The position numbers were made by a program, and so were the translations under genes. This document shows, in pieces, positions 38,697 to 48,053 of a DNA stretch of 64,000 nucleotides. The stretch is from Streptantibioticus parmotrematis (GTDB taxonomy: Bacteria; Actinomycetota; Actinomycetes; Streptomycetales; Streptomycetaceae), in assembly GCF_019890615.1 (NCBI RefSeq), contig NZ_JAINVZ010000026.1:1-64000 (forward strand). The letters are read 5' to 3'. The notes below the pieces were generated by a model. It searched no databases, was not told where the DNA came from, and was given only the letters and a program-made list of their open reading frames with translations. Numbering within the stretch: position 1 is the stretch's first letter; each line of letters opens with the position of its first letter.

Positions 38697-40961
38697 ATGT
38701 CGGAGACTGGCGGCGGGCCGCGGCCCGGACTGCGGCTGCGCGACCTGCGGGAGCGCCCGGAGGCGGCGGCCGGCGCCCGTACCGGGCCGGCCGGGAGAGC
38801 CGAGGCGCTGCGCCGGGCCGCCCGCGCGGTCTGGGCCGCCGTCCGCCCGACCCGCAACCGCACGACCGGCTACGTGGCCGTCGGCGCGGTCGGCGCGCTG
38901 GTGGGCACCTCCGTCGCGGTCGGAGTGGGCGCCGCGGGAGCGCTGCCGAGGCTGGCCGACGTGGGCGCGTGGCTGGGCAGTTCGCACAAGGGCGAGGCCG
39001 CCCACGCCAACGGCCTGACCGGCCAGGTGGACGGCAAGGTCACGCTGCCCGGGATGGCGGGCGACCCGGTGCAGATCTCGCAGGACGGCAAGACGGTCCT
39101 GGTCCTCGACACCCGCACCGGCAAGGTGGTGCGGCTCGACCCGGCGCAGCTGACCGCCGAGCAGTCCACCGAGTACGGCGCGGCCGGACTGCAACTGGTC
39201 TCCGGCGGCGCGGTCTCCTACCTGGCCGACCCCGCGCACGGCACCGTCCAGCGCATCGATCCGGTGCTCACCACGCCGCTCGGGCCCAAGCTGGACCTGG
39301 GCGCGCCGCTGGGCACCGCCGAGGTGGACCCGCGCGGCACGCTGTGGATACCGGTGCCCTCGCGCGGCCAGGTCGTCCCGGTGACCGGCGACACCCGCAG
39401 CCCGGCCGTCACCGTCGGCAAGCCCGGCGACAACCTCGTCCTCACCCTCGCGGGCGGGCAGCCCGTGGTGACCGACACCACCGCCGGTGTCCTGAAGACG
39501 CTGTCGGCGACCGGCACGCAGGAGTCGTTCAACCTCCCCGGCATCGCCGCCTCCGGCACCTCCGGCGTCCTCGTTCCCGACCAGACCGACGACGCCGTCG
39601 TCCCGGTCCTGAACACCGACGACAGCACGATGGCGCTGGTCCGCACCGACACCGGCGGGCAGACCGACGTCAAGGTGCCGACCGGCGGCGACCGACTGGG
39701 CGCGCCGCAGGCACTGGGCGGCAAGGTCTACATCCCCGACGACTCCACCGGCAGGCTGGTGGTCTACGACACGGCCACCGCCGCGTTCGACCCCACGTAC
39801 ACCGTCACCGGCACGCCCGGCACCCTCAACGTCTTCGTGCGCGACGGCCTGTTGTGGGCCAACGACGAGAACAACGCCACCGCCGCGGTGATCAACGCGG
39901 ACGGGCAGGCGCACCGCATCGGCAAGTACGCGGACGACGTGCCGACGCACCGGCAGCCGCGCGAGCACGACCCGGTCGTCGACACCGTGCCGACCGCGCC
40001 GGTCCACACCTCCGTGCCCGCCGGGCCCACCCGACACCGCGCGCCGTCAGGCCCGCCGCCGGGGCCGGTCCACACCGTGCCGTCGACGCCCACGCCCACC
40101 CCGAAGCCCAAGCCGAGTCCGTCGCGCAATTGCGGCACGGACTGGCAGGCGGGCTGCCCGGAGCCGATGGCCCCGGGCACGCCGCAGGTCCAGTCCGGCG
40201 CGGGCACGATCACCGTGACGTTCGCGGCGGCCTCGGGCACGACGCCGAAGGACTACACGCTCGGCGGCGCCCCCGCGGGCGCCACCGTCACGCCCGACAC
40301 GGTGGGCCCTGGCGGCCCGTTCACGTTCGAGGTGCGCGGCGGGAAGTGCGGGAGCCAGTACACGTTCACGGTGGTCGCCCACTACGCGGGCGGCGCCCCG
40401 GACAAGGCGTCGCAGCCGTCGGCGCCCGCGCAGCCGTGCACGGTCCCGACCGCGCCGACGGTCAGCGTGTCGGTGCCGCAGGGCGGCCACGGCGCGGACC
40501 TGAGCTGGACGTCGTCCGGAAGCGGGATGACGTACACGGTCTCCGGCGCGGGCGCGACGGCCACGACGAGCGGTCTCACGCACAATGTGCGGGGGCTGAC
40601 CAACGGCCGGACGTATTCCGTGACAGTGACGGCCCGCAACGGCGCGGGGTCGCAGGCGGGCAGCGCGACGATCAACCTGACGCCGCCGACGCAGTCGATC
40701 GCGATCATCCACAACAGCTCGAACACCCAACCTGTGGTGATCCGCCCGGGCCCGACCACCGCGGGCAACCAGCACGTCTACGACATCCCCGGTGAGACGC
40801 AGCCGCACGTCACCGTGGAGTGCCTGGTCCAGGGCCAGTCCGTCAGCCAGGACGGCGTGACCTCGGCCGAGTGGTCCAAGGTCACGTACAAGAGCTACTC
40901 CGGCTACATCTCCGACATCTACCTCGACGCCCGCGACAAGGGCGTGTGGCAATGCACCTGA
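38697..40961 (+). CDS. Membrane-anchored beta-propeller / fibronectin III protein
   Basis: 754 residues. A basic cytoplasmic segment (1-55) is followed by one membrane helix (about 58-83). The extracellular part starts with repeated strands like [19 protein letters not shown] and [16 protein letters not shown] (about 105-410), which look like a WD/YVTN-type propeller. A Pro/Thr/His-rich linker (about 415-475) follows, then two fibronectin III-like domains (about 485-580 and 585-670). A C-terminal SH3-like domain ends in [16 protein letters not shown]. It opens the gene series that runs on through MoxR, DUF58 and the transglutaminase-like gene. A surface-binding or scaffold role is likely; no enzyme motif seen. 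Confidence 0.72.
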   Translation: MSETGGGPRPGLRLRDLRERPEAAAGARTGPAGRAEALRRAARAVWAAVRPTRNRTTGYVAVGAVGALVGTSVAVGVGAAGALPRLADVGAWLGSSHKGEAAHANGLTGQVDGKVTLPGMAGDPVQISQDGKTVLVLDTRTGKVVRLDPAQLTAEQSTEYGAAGLQLVSGGAVSYLADPAHGTVQRIDPVLTTPLGPKLDLGAPLGTAEVDPRGTLWIPVPSRGQVVPVTGDTRSPAVTVGKPGDNLVLTLAGGQPVVTDTTAGVLKTLSATGTQESFNLPGIAASGTSGVLVPDQTDDAVVPVLNTDDSTMALVRTDTGGQTDVKVPTGGDRLGAPQALGGKVYIPDDSTGRLVVYDTATAAFDPTYTVTGTPGTLNVFVRDGLLWANDENNATAAVINADGQAHRIGKYADDVPTHRQPREHDPVVDTVPTAPVHTSVPAGPTRHRAPSGPPPGPVHTVPSTPTPTPKPKPSPSRNCGTDWQAGCPEPMAPGTPQVQSGAGTITVTFAAASGTTPKDYTLGGAPAGATVTPDTVGPGGPFTFEVRGGKCGSQYTFTVVAHYAGGAPDKASQPSAPAQPCTVPTAPTVSVSVPQGGHGADLSWTSSGSGMTYTVSGAGATATTSGLTHNVRGLTNGRTYSVTVTARNGAGSQAGSATINLTPPTQSIAIIHNSSNTQPVVIRPGPTTAGNQHVYDIPGETQPHVTVECLVQGQSVSQDGVTSAEWSKVTYKSYSGYISDIYLDARDKGVWQCT

Positions 40962-41007
40962 CCGTCCACCGCGTCCCTGTCCTCAACTCCCCCCGAGCGA
41001 GCGCCCG

Positions 41008-42006
41008 ATGACCGTCCCCGCGCAGCACCCCGCCTCCGGGCCGAACGACGCCGTCTCGCTGTTCGCCCAGTGCTTCCACGCCCTCGCCGACAACGTCGAG
41101 CGCGTCGTGAAGGGCAAACGGCCCACCGTCGAGCTGGCGTTGACCTGCCTGTTCGCCGAAGGCCACCTGCTGGTCGAGGACGTGCCGGGGACCGGCAAGA
41201 CGACGCTCGCCCGGTGTCTGGCCGCCTCCCTGGAGGCGGAGTTCGCCCGCGTGCAGTTCACGCCCGACCTGCTGCCCTCGGACATCACGGGAGTGACGGT
41301 CTACCGTCAGAACACCGGCACGTTCGACTTCCTGCCCGGCCCGGTCTTCGCCAACGTCGTGCTGGGCGACGAGATCAACCGCGCCTCGCCCAAGACCCAG
41401 TCCGCGATGCTGGAGGTCATGGAGGAGCGGCGGGTCACCGCCGACGGCAGGACGCACCCGGTGCCGCGTCCGTTCATGGTGCTGGCCACGCAGAACTCCG
41501 TGGACATGGGCGGCACGTACCCGTTGCCCGAGGCGCAGCTCGACCGCTTCCTGATGCGCGTCACCGTGGGGTACCCGGACCACGCCTCGGAGGTCGCCGT
41601 ACTCAACGGCTCGGCGGCGGGCGCGACTCCCGAGTCGCTGTCCACGATCGCCTCCGCGCACCACATCGCGGAGTTCATCCAGGTCGCGCAGCAGATCCAG
41701 GTCGCCGAGCAGCTCTACGACTACATCGTGCGGATCACCGCCGCGACGCGCGAGCTGCCCGACGTGCGGCTGGGCGCCTCGCCGCGCGGCAGCGTCGCGC
41801 TGGCCCGCGCGGTCCGCGTGCGGGCCGCCTCGCAGGGGCGGCCGTACGCGCTGCCGGAGGACGTCAAGGCGCTGGCCGAACCGGTGCTGGCGCACCGCCT
41901 GATCCTCACTCCGGAGGCCGAGTTGAGCGGCCGCACCGGCGCGGACGTGGTGGCGCAGGTGCTGGCCACCGTGCCGGTGCCGCACGCGGGCGGGGCCCGG
42001 GTGTGA
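41008..42006 (+). CDS. MoxR-family AAA+ ATPase
   Basis: 332 residues. Walker A is VPGTGKTT, Walker B is [12 protein letters not shown], sensor 1 is [25 protein letters not shown], and the C-terminal lid includes [15 protein letters not shown]. MoxR ATPases act as chaperones that load or assemble partner proteins, nearly always with a DUF58 protein, as here. The stop codon overlaps the DUF58 start (TGATG). Confidence 0.92.
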   Translation: MTVPAQHPASGPNDAVSLFAQCFHALADNVERVVKGKRPTVELALTCLFAEGHLLVEDVPGTGKTTLARCLAASLEAEFARVQFTPDLLPSDITGVTVYRQNTGTFDFLPGPVFANVVLGDEINRASPKTQSAMLEVMEERRVTADGRTHPVPRPFMVLATQNSVDMGGTYPLPEAQLDRFLMRVTVGYPDHASEVAVLNGSAAGATPESLSTIASAHHIAEFIQVAQQIQVAEQLYDYIVRITAATRELPDVRLGASPRGSVALARAVRVRAASQGRPYALPEDVKALAEPVLAHRLILTPEAELSGRTGADVVAQVLATVPVPHAGGARV

Positions 42007-43160
42007 TGCTCACGCCGACCGGGTGGGGCGTGGCGGTCGCCGGTGCGGTGCTGACCGCGCTGGGTTACGTGCTCGGTTACCGCGAGGCGGCGGCGCTGGG
42101 GATCGCGGGGCTGCTCGCGGTGGCGGTGGCCGTGGTGTGGACGCTGCCGCGGCCGCGTCTGGAGGCGACGCGCCGGATCGCGCCGCGCAAGGTGGCGCGG
42201 GGCGAGTACGCGGAGGGCGTGGTGACGCTGGCCAACGCGGGGACGCGCACCCGGCGCGGTCTGCGGGCCACCGACGTGTGCGGCGGCGAGGCGCTGAGCC
42301 TTGCGGTGCCGGTGCTGCGGCCGGGCGGGGCGTACGACGCGCGCTACCCGCTGCCGACCGCGCGGCGCGGCCGGATCGCCGTGGGGCCGCTGGGACTCGA
42401 GCGCACCGACCCGCTGGGCCTGTCGCGGCGGACGGTGGCGTACGGGGAGGCGGACGCGTTCGTGGTGCGGCCGAAGGTGTGCGTGCTGCCGGTGCTGCCG
42501 TCCGGCACCGCGCACCACATGGAGGGCCCGACCTCGGACACCGCCGACGACGGTTCGCTGACCTTCCACGTGCTGCGCGAGTACGTGCTCGGCGACGACC
42601 TGCGCCGGGTGCACTGGCGGTCCTCCGCGCGCACCGGGACGCTGATGGTGCGTCAGATGGTGGACGTCTCGCTGCCGCACACCACGCTGGTGCTCGACAC
42701 CCGGCCGGTCGCGTACGGGCGGGACGACGACTTCGAACTCGCGGTGGACTGCGCCGCGTCCATCGGCCACGCGGCGGCCCGCTCCAACTTCCCCGTCGAA
42801 CTGCGCGGCGCGGGCGGCCTGTTGCTGCGCGCGGACGGCTCGGGGCAGGACGCGGAGGCGCTGCTCGACCGGCTGGCGCTGGTGACCGGCTCGGCGGAGC
42901 GCTCGGCCGCGGCGGCCTTCGACGGCCTGGAGAACCATCGCGGCGGCGGCTCGCTGATCGTGGTGACCGGCACCGGCGACACCGAGGGCCTGGCGGCGCT
43001 GGGCCGGGTGCGGCGGCGGTTCGACCGGGTGACGCTGCTGCGGGTGGGCGGCGACGCGCAGGCGCCCGGCGTACGCGAAGTGGCGTCCGACGTACCGCAG
43101 TTGCCCATCGACTCGCTCAACGCGCTCGTGGCGAACTGGCGTTGGGAGGCCGTGCGATGA
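42006..43160 (+). CDS. DUF58 membrane protein
   Basis: 384 residues. Two N-terminal membrane helices (about 8-45) are followed by a cytoplasmic domain with the family hallmark [20 protein letters not shown] near 200. A von Willebrand factor A-like fold with TTLVLDTRP comes after that. DUF58 proteins pair with MoxR and often with a transglutaminase-like membrane protein in three-gene sets, as found here. Role probably complex assembly at the membrane. Its stop overlaps the next gene by four bases (ATGA). Confidence 0.88.
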   Translation: MLTPTGWGVAVAGAVLTALGYVLGYREAAALGIAGLLAVAVAVVWTLPRPRLEATRRIAPRKVARGEYAEGVVTLANAGTRTRRGLRATDVCGGEALSLAVPVLRPGGAYDARYPLPTARRGRIAVGPLGLERTDPLGLSRRTVAYGEADAFVVRPKVCVLPVLPSGTAHHMEGPTSDTADDGSLTFHVLREYVLGDDLRRVHWRSSARTGTLMVRQMVDVSLPHTTLVLDTRPVAYGRDDDFELAVDCAASIGHAAARSNFPVELRGAGGLLLRADGSGQDAEALLDRLALVTGSAERSAAAAFDGLENHRGGGSLIVVTGTGDTEGLAALGRVRRRFDRVTLLRVGGDAQAPGVREVASDVPQLPIDSLNALVANWRWEAVR

Positions 43161-45574
43161 GCGGCGTCGGCCCGGGAGCGGGCACCGGAACGGCCACCGG
43201 GACCCGTCCGGCGCGGGTGCGGCCCGCGCCCGCCGCCGGGAACGACTGGGAGTGGGCGGCGCCCGCCCCGGCCACCGCCCCGGACCCGCACGCCCCCGGT
43301 CCCACCGGGCCGCACGGCACCACCTCGCCGGGGACCGGCACCCCGCACGCCCGGGTCCCGCGCCGCCGCCGACTGCTGGTCTCGTTGCTGCCGCTGGTGC
43401 TGCTCCTGGGCGTCTCCGCGTGCGGCTTCCTGCGGGTCTACCCGGCCGCTCAACTGGCGCCGGTGGCCGCGGTCGCGGTGCTCGCGCCGATGGCGCTGTC
43501 GGTGCTGCTGTCCGGGGCGCTCTCGCGCCGCCGCGCGACGCTGAACGCGCTGTGGCCTTCGGTGCTGCTGACCGTCGTCGGCTGGCTGGTGGCCGTCTGC
43601 GCCACGCTGTTCCGGCACGGCGGCGGCGGCCTGCCGACCCCCGCGGCGATGAGCGACGCGTGGTCGGCGCTGCTGGACGCGCCGCACGCCGTCCTCACCA
43701 CGATCCTCCCCGTCCCCGGCACGCCCGCGCTGCTGGTGCTGCCGCACGCGGTGCTGTGGCTGGCGTCGTTCGCCACCGCAGAGCTGGCGTTGCGCACGAA
43801 GGGGCCGCTGCTGCCCGCGCTGCCGGGGGTGGTCGCGTTCGGCGTGCCCGTGATGTTCGGCGTGGACGGCCCGGGCCCCGGGCTCGTACTGGCGGGAGCG
43901 CTCGCCGCCTGCGCCGGGCTGGTCGCGCTGACCCGGGGCCGGGTGGCGCCGTCGTGGCGTTCGCTGGCGGTCGGGCTGCCGACCGTCGCGGCGCTCGCCG
44001 TCGTCGCGGGCGCGGTCGGCCCGTACCTGCCGGGCATCGGCGCGCCCCACGATCCCCGGCACACGGTGACCCCGCCGATGCGGCAGCCGATGTCGGTCAG
44101 CCCGCTGGACGAGGTGGCGGCCTGGATGCGCGCCGGGACGCAGCCGGTGTTCACGGTGCGTACGAGCGGCGGCGACGGCGGGCAGAACTACCGCCTCGCG
44201 GTGCTCGACTCGTACGACGGCGTCACCTGGTCCAGCGACGCCCGGCTGGAGCGCACCGGCGGCCGGGTGCCGTCGCAGCCCGGCGTCGACCCGGGCGGCA
44301 CCCAGAAGGTGGTGCAGCAGTTCACCGTGCAGTCGCTGCCCGGGATCTGGCTGCCCGCCGCCGACCGGCCCATCCGGGTGAGCGCGCCCGCCTCCGCCGA
44401 CCTCGCGGTGGACCCGGCCTCCGGGACGCTCGCGGTGGGCGGCAGCGCGCTGGGCCCGGACGACGCGTCGGTGCGCGCGGGCTACCGCTACACCGCGACC
44501 AGCGAGGTCCCGGTCTACGACGCGAGCCGCCTGCAGTACGCGCCCGCCGCCGCCGACCCGGCGATGACCGAACTGCCGCGCACCGACGCCGCCGGGCAGC
44601 CGATCGAGGCGGTGTCCACGTTCACCAGGACCGCCGCGCAGGCCACCGCGGGCGCCACCTTCCCGTACGAGCAGGCCGTCAAGCTGGCCGACTGGCTGCG
44701 CGACACCTACCACTTCGACCCGACCGCGCTGCCCGGGCACAGCTACCGCCAGCTGGAGTTCTTCCTCACCAGCGGCAAGCGCGGCACCAGCGAGCAGTTC
44801 GCCGCCGCGTTCGCGGTGATGGCGCGCACCCTCGACCTGCCCTCCCGGGTGGTCGTCGGCTTCCGGCAGGGCGTGCCGGTCGGCGGCGGCACGTACCAGG
44901 TGCGCGGGCAGGACGTGCTGGCCTGGCCGGAGGTGGAGTTCCAGGGCATCGGCTGGGTGCCGTTCTACCCGACGCCCGACGCGGCCTCCGCGCACGGCGC
45001 GTCGGTGGCGCCCGCCGGGCAGCCGAAGCAGCGTCAGCAGGTCGACCAGAAGATCACCCAGCAGCCGCGCTCGGCGACCCCGCCGCGCAAGGACGGCGTC
45101 GGCGGACAGGCCGCCGCGTCCGGCCGCGCGGGCGGTCCGCCGCCGTGGCTCTACGCGCCGCTCGCGGTGTTCGCGCTGGCCGTCTGCTACCTGCTGCGTG
45201 CCGCGTGGGTGCCGTGGCGCAGGCGGGCGCGGCGGCGCGGCGAACCCGATCCGGGGCGGCGGGTGCTGGGCGCCTGGCAGCAGATCGTGGACCGGCTCAC
45301 CGAGATCGGGCTGCCCGCGACCGGCGCCCACACCGCCGCCGAGGTCGCCGCGTTCGGCGCGGAACGCGTCGGCGGTGCCGCGGGCGAGCACCTTCCGGCG
45401 CTGGCGGAGCTGGTCAACCAGGTCGGCTACGCGGGCCGGGCGCCGGACGCCGCCGCCGCGGACGCCGCCTGGCGGCACTGCGACGCGGTCGAGCGCGTGG
45501 TGGTCCGCAGCCGTCCGCGCCGGGAGCGGCTGCGGCGCGCGCTGCGCCCGTCGGCCCTGCTCGGGTGCCGCTAG
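43157..45574 (+). CDS. Transglutaminase-like membrane protein that lacks its catalytic residues
   Basis: 805 residues. A disordered N-terminal tail (1-65) leads into a bundle of about six helices (70-290). A large extracytoplasmic part has a transglutaminase-like core at about 500-620, then a disordered stretch, one more helix (about 655-675) and a cytoplasmic C-terminal domain. In the core, the usual catalytic Cys is Ser545 (RGTSEQFAAAF), the usual His is Leu588 (GQDVLAWPEVEF) and the usual Asp of FDPTP is Tyr604 (FYPTP). It therefore looks non-enzymatic and may bind peptides or protein partners. Translationally coupled to the DUF58 gene. Confidence 0.82.
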   Translation: MSGVGPGAGTGTATGTRPARVRPAPAAGNDWEWAAPAPATAPDPHAPGPTGPHGTTSPGTGTPHARVPRRRRLLVSLLPLVLLLGVSACGFLRVYPAAQLAPVAAVAVLAPMALSVLLSGALSRRRATLNALWPSVLLTVVGWLVAVCATLFRHGGGGLPTPAAMSDAWSALLDAPHAVLTTILPVPGTPALLVLPHAVLWLASFATAELALRTKGPLLPALPGVVAFGVPVMFGVDGPGPGLVLAGALAACAGLVALTRGRVAPSWRSLAVGLPTVAALAVVAGAVGPYLPGIGAPHDPRHTVTPPMRQPMSVSPLDEVAAWMRAGTQPVFTVRTSGGDGGQNYRLAVLDSYDGVTWSSDARLERTGGRVPSQPGVDPGGTQKVVQQFTVQSLPGIWLPAADRPIRVSAPASADLAVDPASGTLAVGGSALGPDDASVRAGYRYTATSEVPVYDASRLQYAPAAADPAMTELPRTDAAGQPIEAVSTFTRTAAQATAGATFPYEQAVKLADWLRDTYHFDPTALPGHSYRQLEFFLTSGKRGTSEQFAAAFAVMARTLDLPSRVVVGFRQGVPVGGGTYQVRGQDVLAWPEVEFQGIGWVPFYPTPDAASAHGASVAPAGQPKQRQQVDQKITQQPRSATPPRKDGVGGQAAASGRAGGPPPWLYAPLAVFALAVCYLLRAAWVPWRRRARRRGEPDPGRRVLGAWQQIVDRLTEIGLPATGAHTAAEVAAFGAERVGGAAGEHLPALAELVNQVGYAGRAPDAAAADAAWRHCDAVERVVVRSRPRRERLRRALRPSALLGCR

Positions 45575-45616
45575 CGGGCCGCCGCCGGCACGTCCCCGGT
45601 TCGCCCGCGACGGCCG

Positions 45617-45664
45617 CCGGATTCCGGTCCCGTACCGGAGCCGGATTCCGATCCCGTACCGAAG
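45617..45664. repeat. Tandem 24-base duplication
   Basis: Two adjacent 24-base units at 45617-45640 and 45641-45664 differ at two positions (G to A at unit positions 11 and 22). Each begins CCGGATTCCG and ends GTACCG plus three bases. They lie in the 203-base gap between the transglutaminase-like and kinase genes. Confidence 0.8.
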
Positions 45665-45777
45665 GGGGACGAGCGGGATGCGCGGGCGGTGCGGGGTCCG
45701 GCGGGCGCGATACGTTGGGCTGCGCCGCGGGTGCGACACGCCGCGGAAACGGGAGAACGCAGGGCACGGGAGGGTCA

Positions 45778-47382
45778 GTGGACCGGACGCCGGGATGGGG
45801 CCACAAGGACGCGGGCGGCGCCGGCAGCCTCGACAGTTACGGCGCGGGCGGCGCGTGGGCGGAGCAGGCGCAGCCGGGGACCGGTTCCTCGGGCGGCGGC
45901 TCGTACAGCGGGATCGCCGCGGAGGCCGACGCGATGGGCGGACGGCTGCCGCAGGGCTACCGGTTGCTGCGCCGGATCGGCACCGGCCGCCACAGCACGG
46001 TGCTGCTGTGCCGCGAGGAGGAGACCGGGCAGGAGGTCGCCGTCAAGCTGCTGCACCTGACCGTGGACGACGAGGGCGCCCGCCTCGCGGCGCACTCGGA
46101 ACTGCTGTCGGCGGGCGCGGCGGCCAAGCACTCCTGCTCGGTGCTGGTGGACGACGCGGGCTTCACCCAGGACAACCACCCGTATCTGGTCGAGCGGTTC
46201 TGCCGGGGCGGCAACGCGCAGGCCAAGCTGGCCAACTCCGGCACCTTCCCGGTCGACGAGGTCGTCGTCATCGGCATCCGCGCCGCGCTGTCGCTGGCCT
46301 GCGCGCACCGGCGCGGCGTACTGCACCTGGACGTGCGCCCGGCCAACGTGCTGTTCGACGACGCGGGCGACGCGCTGCTCGCCGACCACGGGGTGGGCCG
46401 GGTGCTCCAGCGCTCGGCGCCCGAACTCGGCGCGGTCTTCGACCCGATGTACGCCTCGCGCGAGCTGTTCGGCTGGGAGAAGCCCGGCCCGTCGGCGGAC
46501 GTCTACAGCCTGGGGGCGACGCTGTACGCGTTGCTCAACGGCCTGCCCGCGTACGCGGAAGCGGGCAGCACCAGCTGGTCGGCGCTCTACAACGAGGTGC
46601 TGCGCGGGGAGTTGCCGCACCCCCACCGGATGGACGTGCCCCCGCAGCTGTTCGACCTGGTGCGCCGGATGATGTCGGTCAACCCCGAGGGGCGGCCGCC
46701 GCTCACCGAGGTGCACCGGGTGCTGCGGCTGCTGCTGCCGCCCGCCTACGCGAGCCGGGTGCCCGACCAGGACCCGGAGCCCGCGCCGGAGGCGATGCTG
46801 CCCGGCTGGGACCCGGCCGACGACGTCACGCCGGAGGAGCAGGCGGAGGCCGAACGCATCGGCGCCGAGGCGGAGGCGGAGCTCAAGCGGCGCTCCCGGC
46901 GCCGGATCATGGCGTCGGCGGCGGCCCTGGTGGTCTTCGCGGGCGCGGCGACGGCGATGACGCTGGTGCTGCACCACGGCGGGAAGAAGACGCAGGCGCA
47001 CGGCGGCCCGTCCGGCTCGGCCTCCGCGCCGGCCGCGGGCACCCAGGGCAACCCGCAGGCCCAGCAGGTCCCGCAGGACAAGGTGGCGGCGCTGATGCCG
47101 CGCGGCGTCTCGGTGGCGGCGGCCGACGGCAGCGTGCAGGTCTCCTGGAAGCAGCCGCAGCAGCCCGCCACGGTGGCCGGTTACTACGTGCAGGCCTCGG
47201 CGGACGGCAAGCAGGTCGCGCTCAAACCGGCCGGGTCGAAGACCGACTCCGAGGTGGTCTTCACCGACCCCGCCTCGCTCAAGCAGGGTGTGTGCTACAC
47301 GGTGGTGTCCATCGTGGAACTCACCAACGGGCAGGTGCAGTACGCCCCGGCGGCGCAGGTGTGCCGCACGACGACGGGCTGA
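45778..47382 (+). CDS. Membrane Ser/Thr protein kinase-like protein with extracellular FnIII-like domain
   Basis: 534 residues from GTG 45778 (GGGAGGG site). Kinase domain about 60-330: glycine loop IGTGRHSTV, Lys90 in VAVKLL, catalytic loop HLDVRPANVLF (Asp185, Asn190) in place of HRDLKPEN, and LADHGVG (Asp203) in place of DFG. The metal and phosphate ligands are kept, but the HRD arginine and the catalytic-loop lysine are replaced, so activity is uncertain. After an acidic juxtamembrane region there is one helix (about 376-399). The external C-terminal part, SVQVSWKQPQQPATVAGYYV, resembles a fibronectin III domain. A strong hairpin follows. The FHA-containing ATPase gene nearby is a natural phosphothreonine reader for it. 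Confidence 0.82.
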   Translation: MDRTPGWGHKDAGGAGSLDSYGAGGAWAEQAQPGTGSSGGGSYSGIAAEADAMGGRLPQGYRLLRRIGTGRHSTVLLCREEETGQEVAVKLLHLTVDDEGARLAAHSELLSAGAAAKHSCSVLVDDAGFTQDNHPYLVERFCRGGNAQAKLANSGTFPVDEVVVIGIRAALSLACAHRRGVLHLDVRPANVLFDDAGDALLADHGVGRVLQRSAPELGAVFDPMYASRELFGWEKPGPSADVYSLGATLYALLNGLPAYAEAGSTSWSALYNEVLRGELPHPHRMDVPPQLFDLVRRMMSVNPEGRPPLTEVHRVLRLLLPPAYASRVPDQDPEPAPEAMLPGWDPADDVTPEEQAEAERIGAEAEAELKRRSRRRIMASAAALVVFAGAATAMTLVLHHGGKKTQAHGGPSGSASAPAAGTQGNPQAQQVPQDKVAALMPRGVSVAAADGSVQVSWKQPQQPATVAGYYVQASADGKQVALKPAGSKTDSEVVFTDPASLKQGVCYTVVSIVELTNGQVQYAPAAQVCRTTTG

Positions 47383-47398
47383 CACCCCCGTAAACGGC

Positions 47399-47441
47399 GA
47401 CGCGCCGCCGCGATCCCCCGAGGGACCGGCGGCGGCGCGTC
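47399..47441. terminator. Bidirectional hairpin between kinase and WXG100 genes
   Basis: GACGCGCCGCCGC (47399-47411) pairs perfectly with 47429-47441 over 13 bp, with a 17-base loop. It lies between the convergent kinase and WXG100 genes. Confidence 0.7.
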
Positions 47442-47457
47442 GGCGCGTACGACCGGG

Positions 47458-47757
47458 TCAGTGGCCGATGCCCTTGGCGAGCTGCTCGTCCGCCTGCTGG
47501 AAGGTCTGCGCGGCCTGCTCCAGGAACTTGGCCATGCCGTCGATGCCCTCGATGGTCTTGGTCGCACCGTTGTTGAACTCGGTGTACGACTGCTCGAACT
47601 GCTTCGACGAGCGGTCGGTGACGTAACCGGCGTTGACCAGCTGGTTGACGTACTTCTGCAGGTCGTGCAGCTTCTGGGTGATGTCGTGCTGACCCGTGCG
47701 CAGCTTGGTCGCCGCGTCCTTCATGTCCTGGTACGTGACGTTAACGTTCGCAGCCAT
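47458..47757 (-). CDS. WXG100-family (ESAT-6-like) small protein
   Basis: 99 residues with two predicted amphipathic helices joined by a turn, the plan of the ESAT-6/EsxA helical hairpin. The WxG turn is replaced by YVT (NAGYVTDRSSKQF). Heptad-like spacing is visible in KLHDLQKYVNQLV and in the later MAKFLEQAAQTFQQADEQL helix. WXG100 proteins are substrates and partners of type VII secretion. Here it is divergent from the FHA-FtsK ATPase gene, which is the expected motor. It starts at an ATG with a good AGGTAAG-like site. Confidence 0.85.
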   Translation of the reverse strand: MAANVNVTYQDMKDAATKLRTGQHDITQKLHDLQKYVNQLVNAGYVTDRSSKQFEQSYTEFNNGATKTIEGIDGMAKFLEQAAQTFQQADEQLAKGIGH

Positions 47758-48053
47758 ATCGGCTTACCTTTCGAGCACGCCTCAGGGCCGACCCCCGTGG
47801 CTCCCTGGTACAACGGTCGTTCAGCTTACGGGTGGGGACGCGGGCGTCGCATCCCCCGTTCCCGCAAGTGGGAGACCCGGCGCGAGGTTTCACCGCGTTC
47901 CGCACCGCCTTCACCGTTCCCACACCCGGCCCGGTACCCGGCGCCTGGGAGGCCGTCGCGGGCCTGAGGCATCATGGTGGCCGTCCGACGAGAACCACCC
48001 CGCGACGGCGACAGCCCGGCGCGGGTCATGATCCAACGCCCGGGGGGACGGCC
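47758..48053. other. Divergent promoter region between WXG100 and FHA-FtsK genes
   Basis: About 300 bases with no convincing gene. It must carry the promoters for the minus-strand WXG100 gene and the plus-strand ATPase. An open frame continues upstream of the chosen GTG at 48054, but its sequence is Arg/Pro/Thr-rich and lacks family features. Confidence 0.5.

Noticed and set aside
42653..45739. A 1028-codon minus-strand frame opposite the DUF58 and transglutaminase-like genes
   Set aside because: Low-complexity Arg/Gly/Ala composition and no recognisable motif, while the plus strand encodes well-defined domains.
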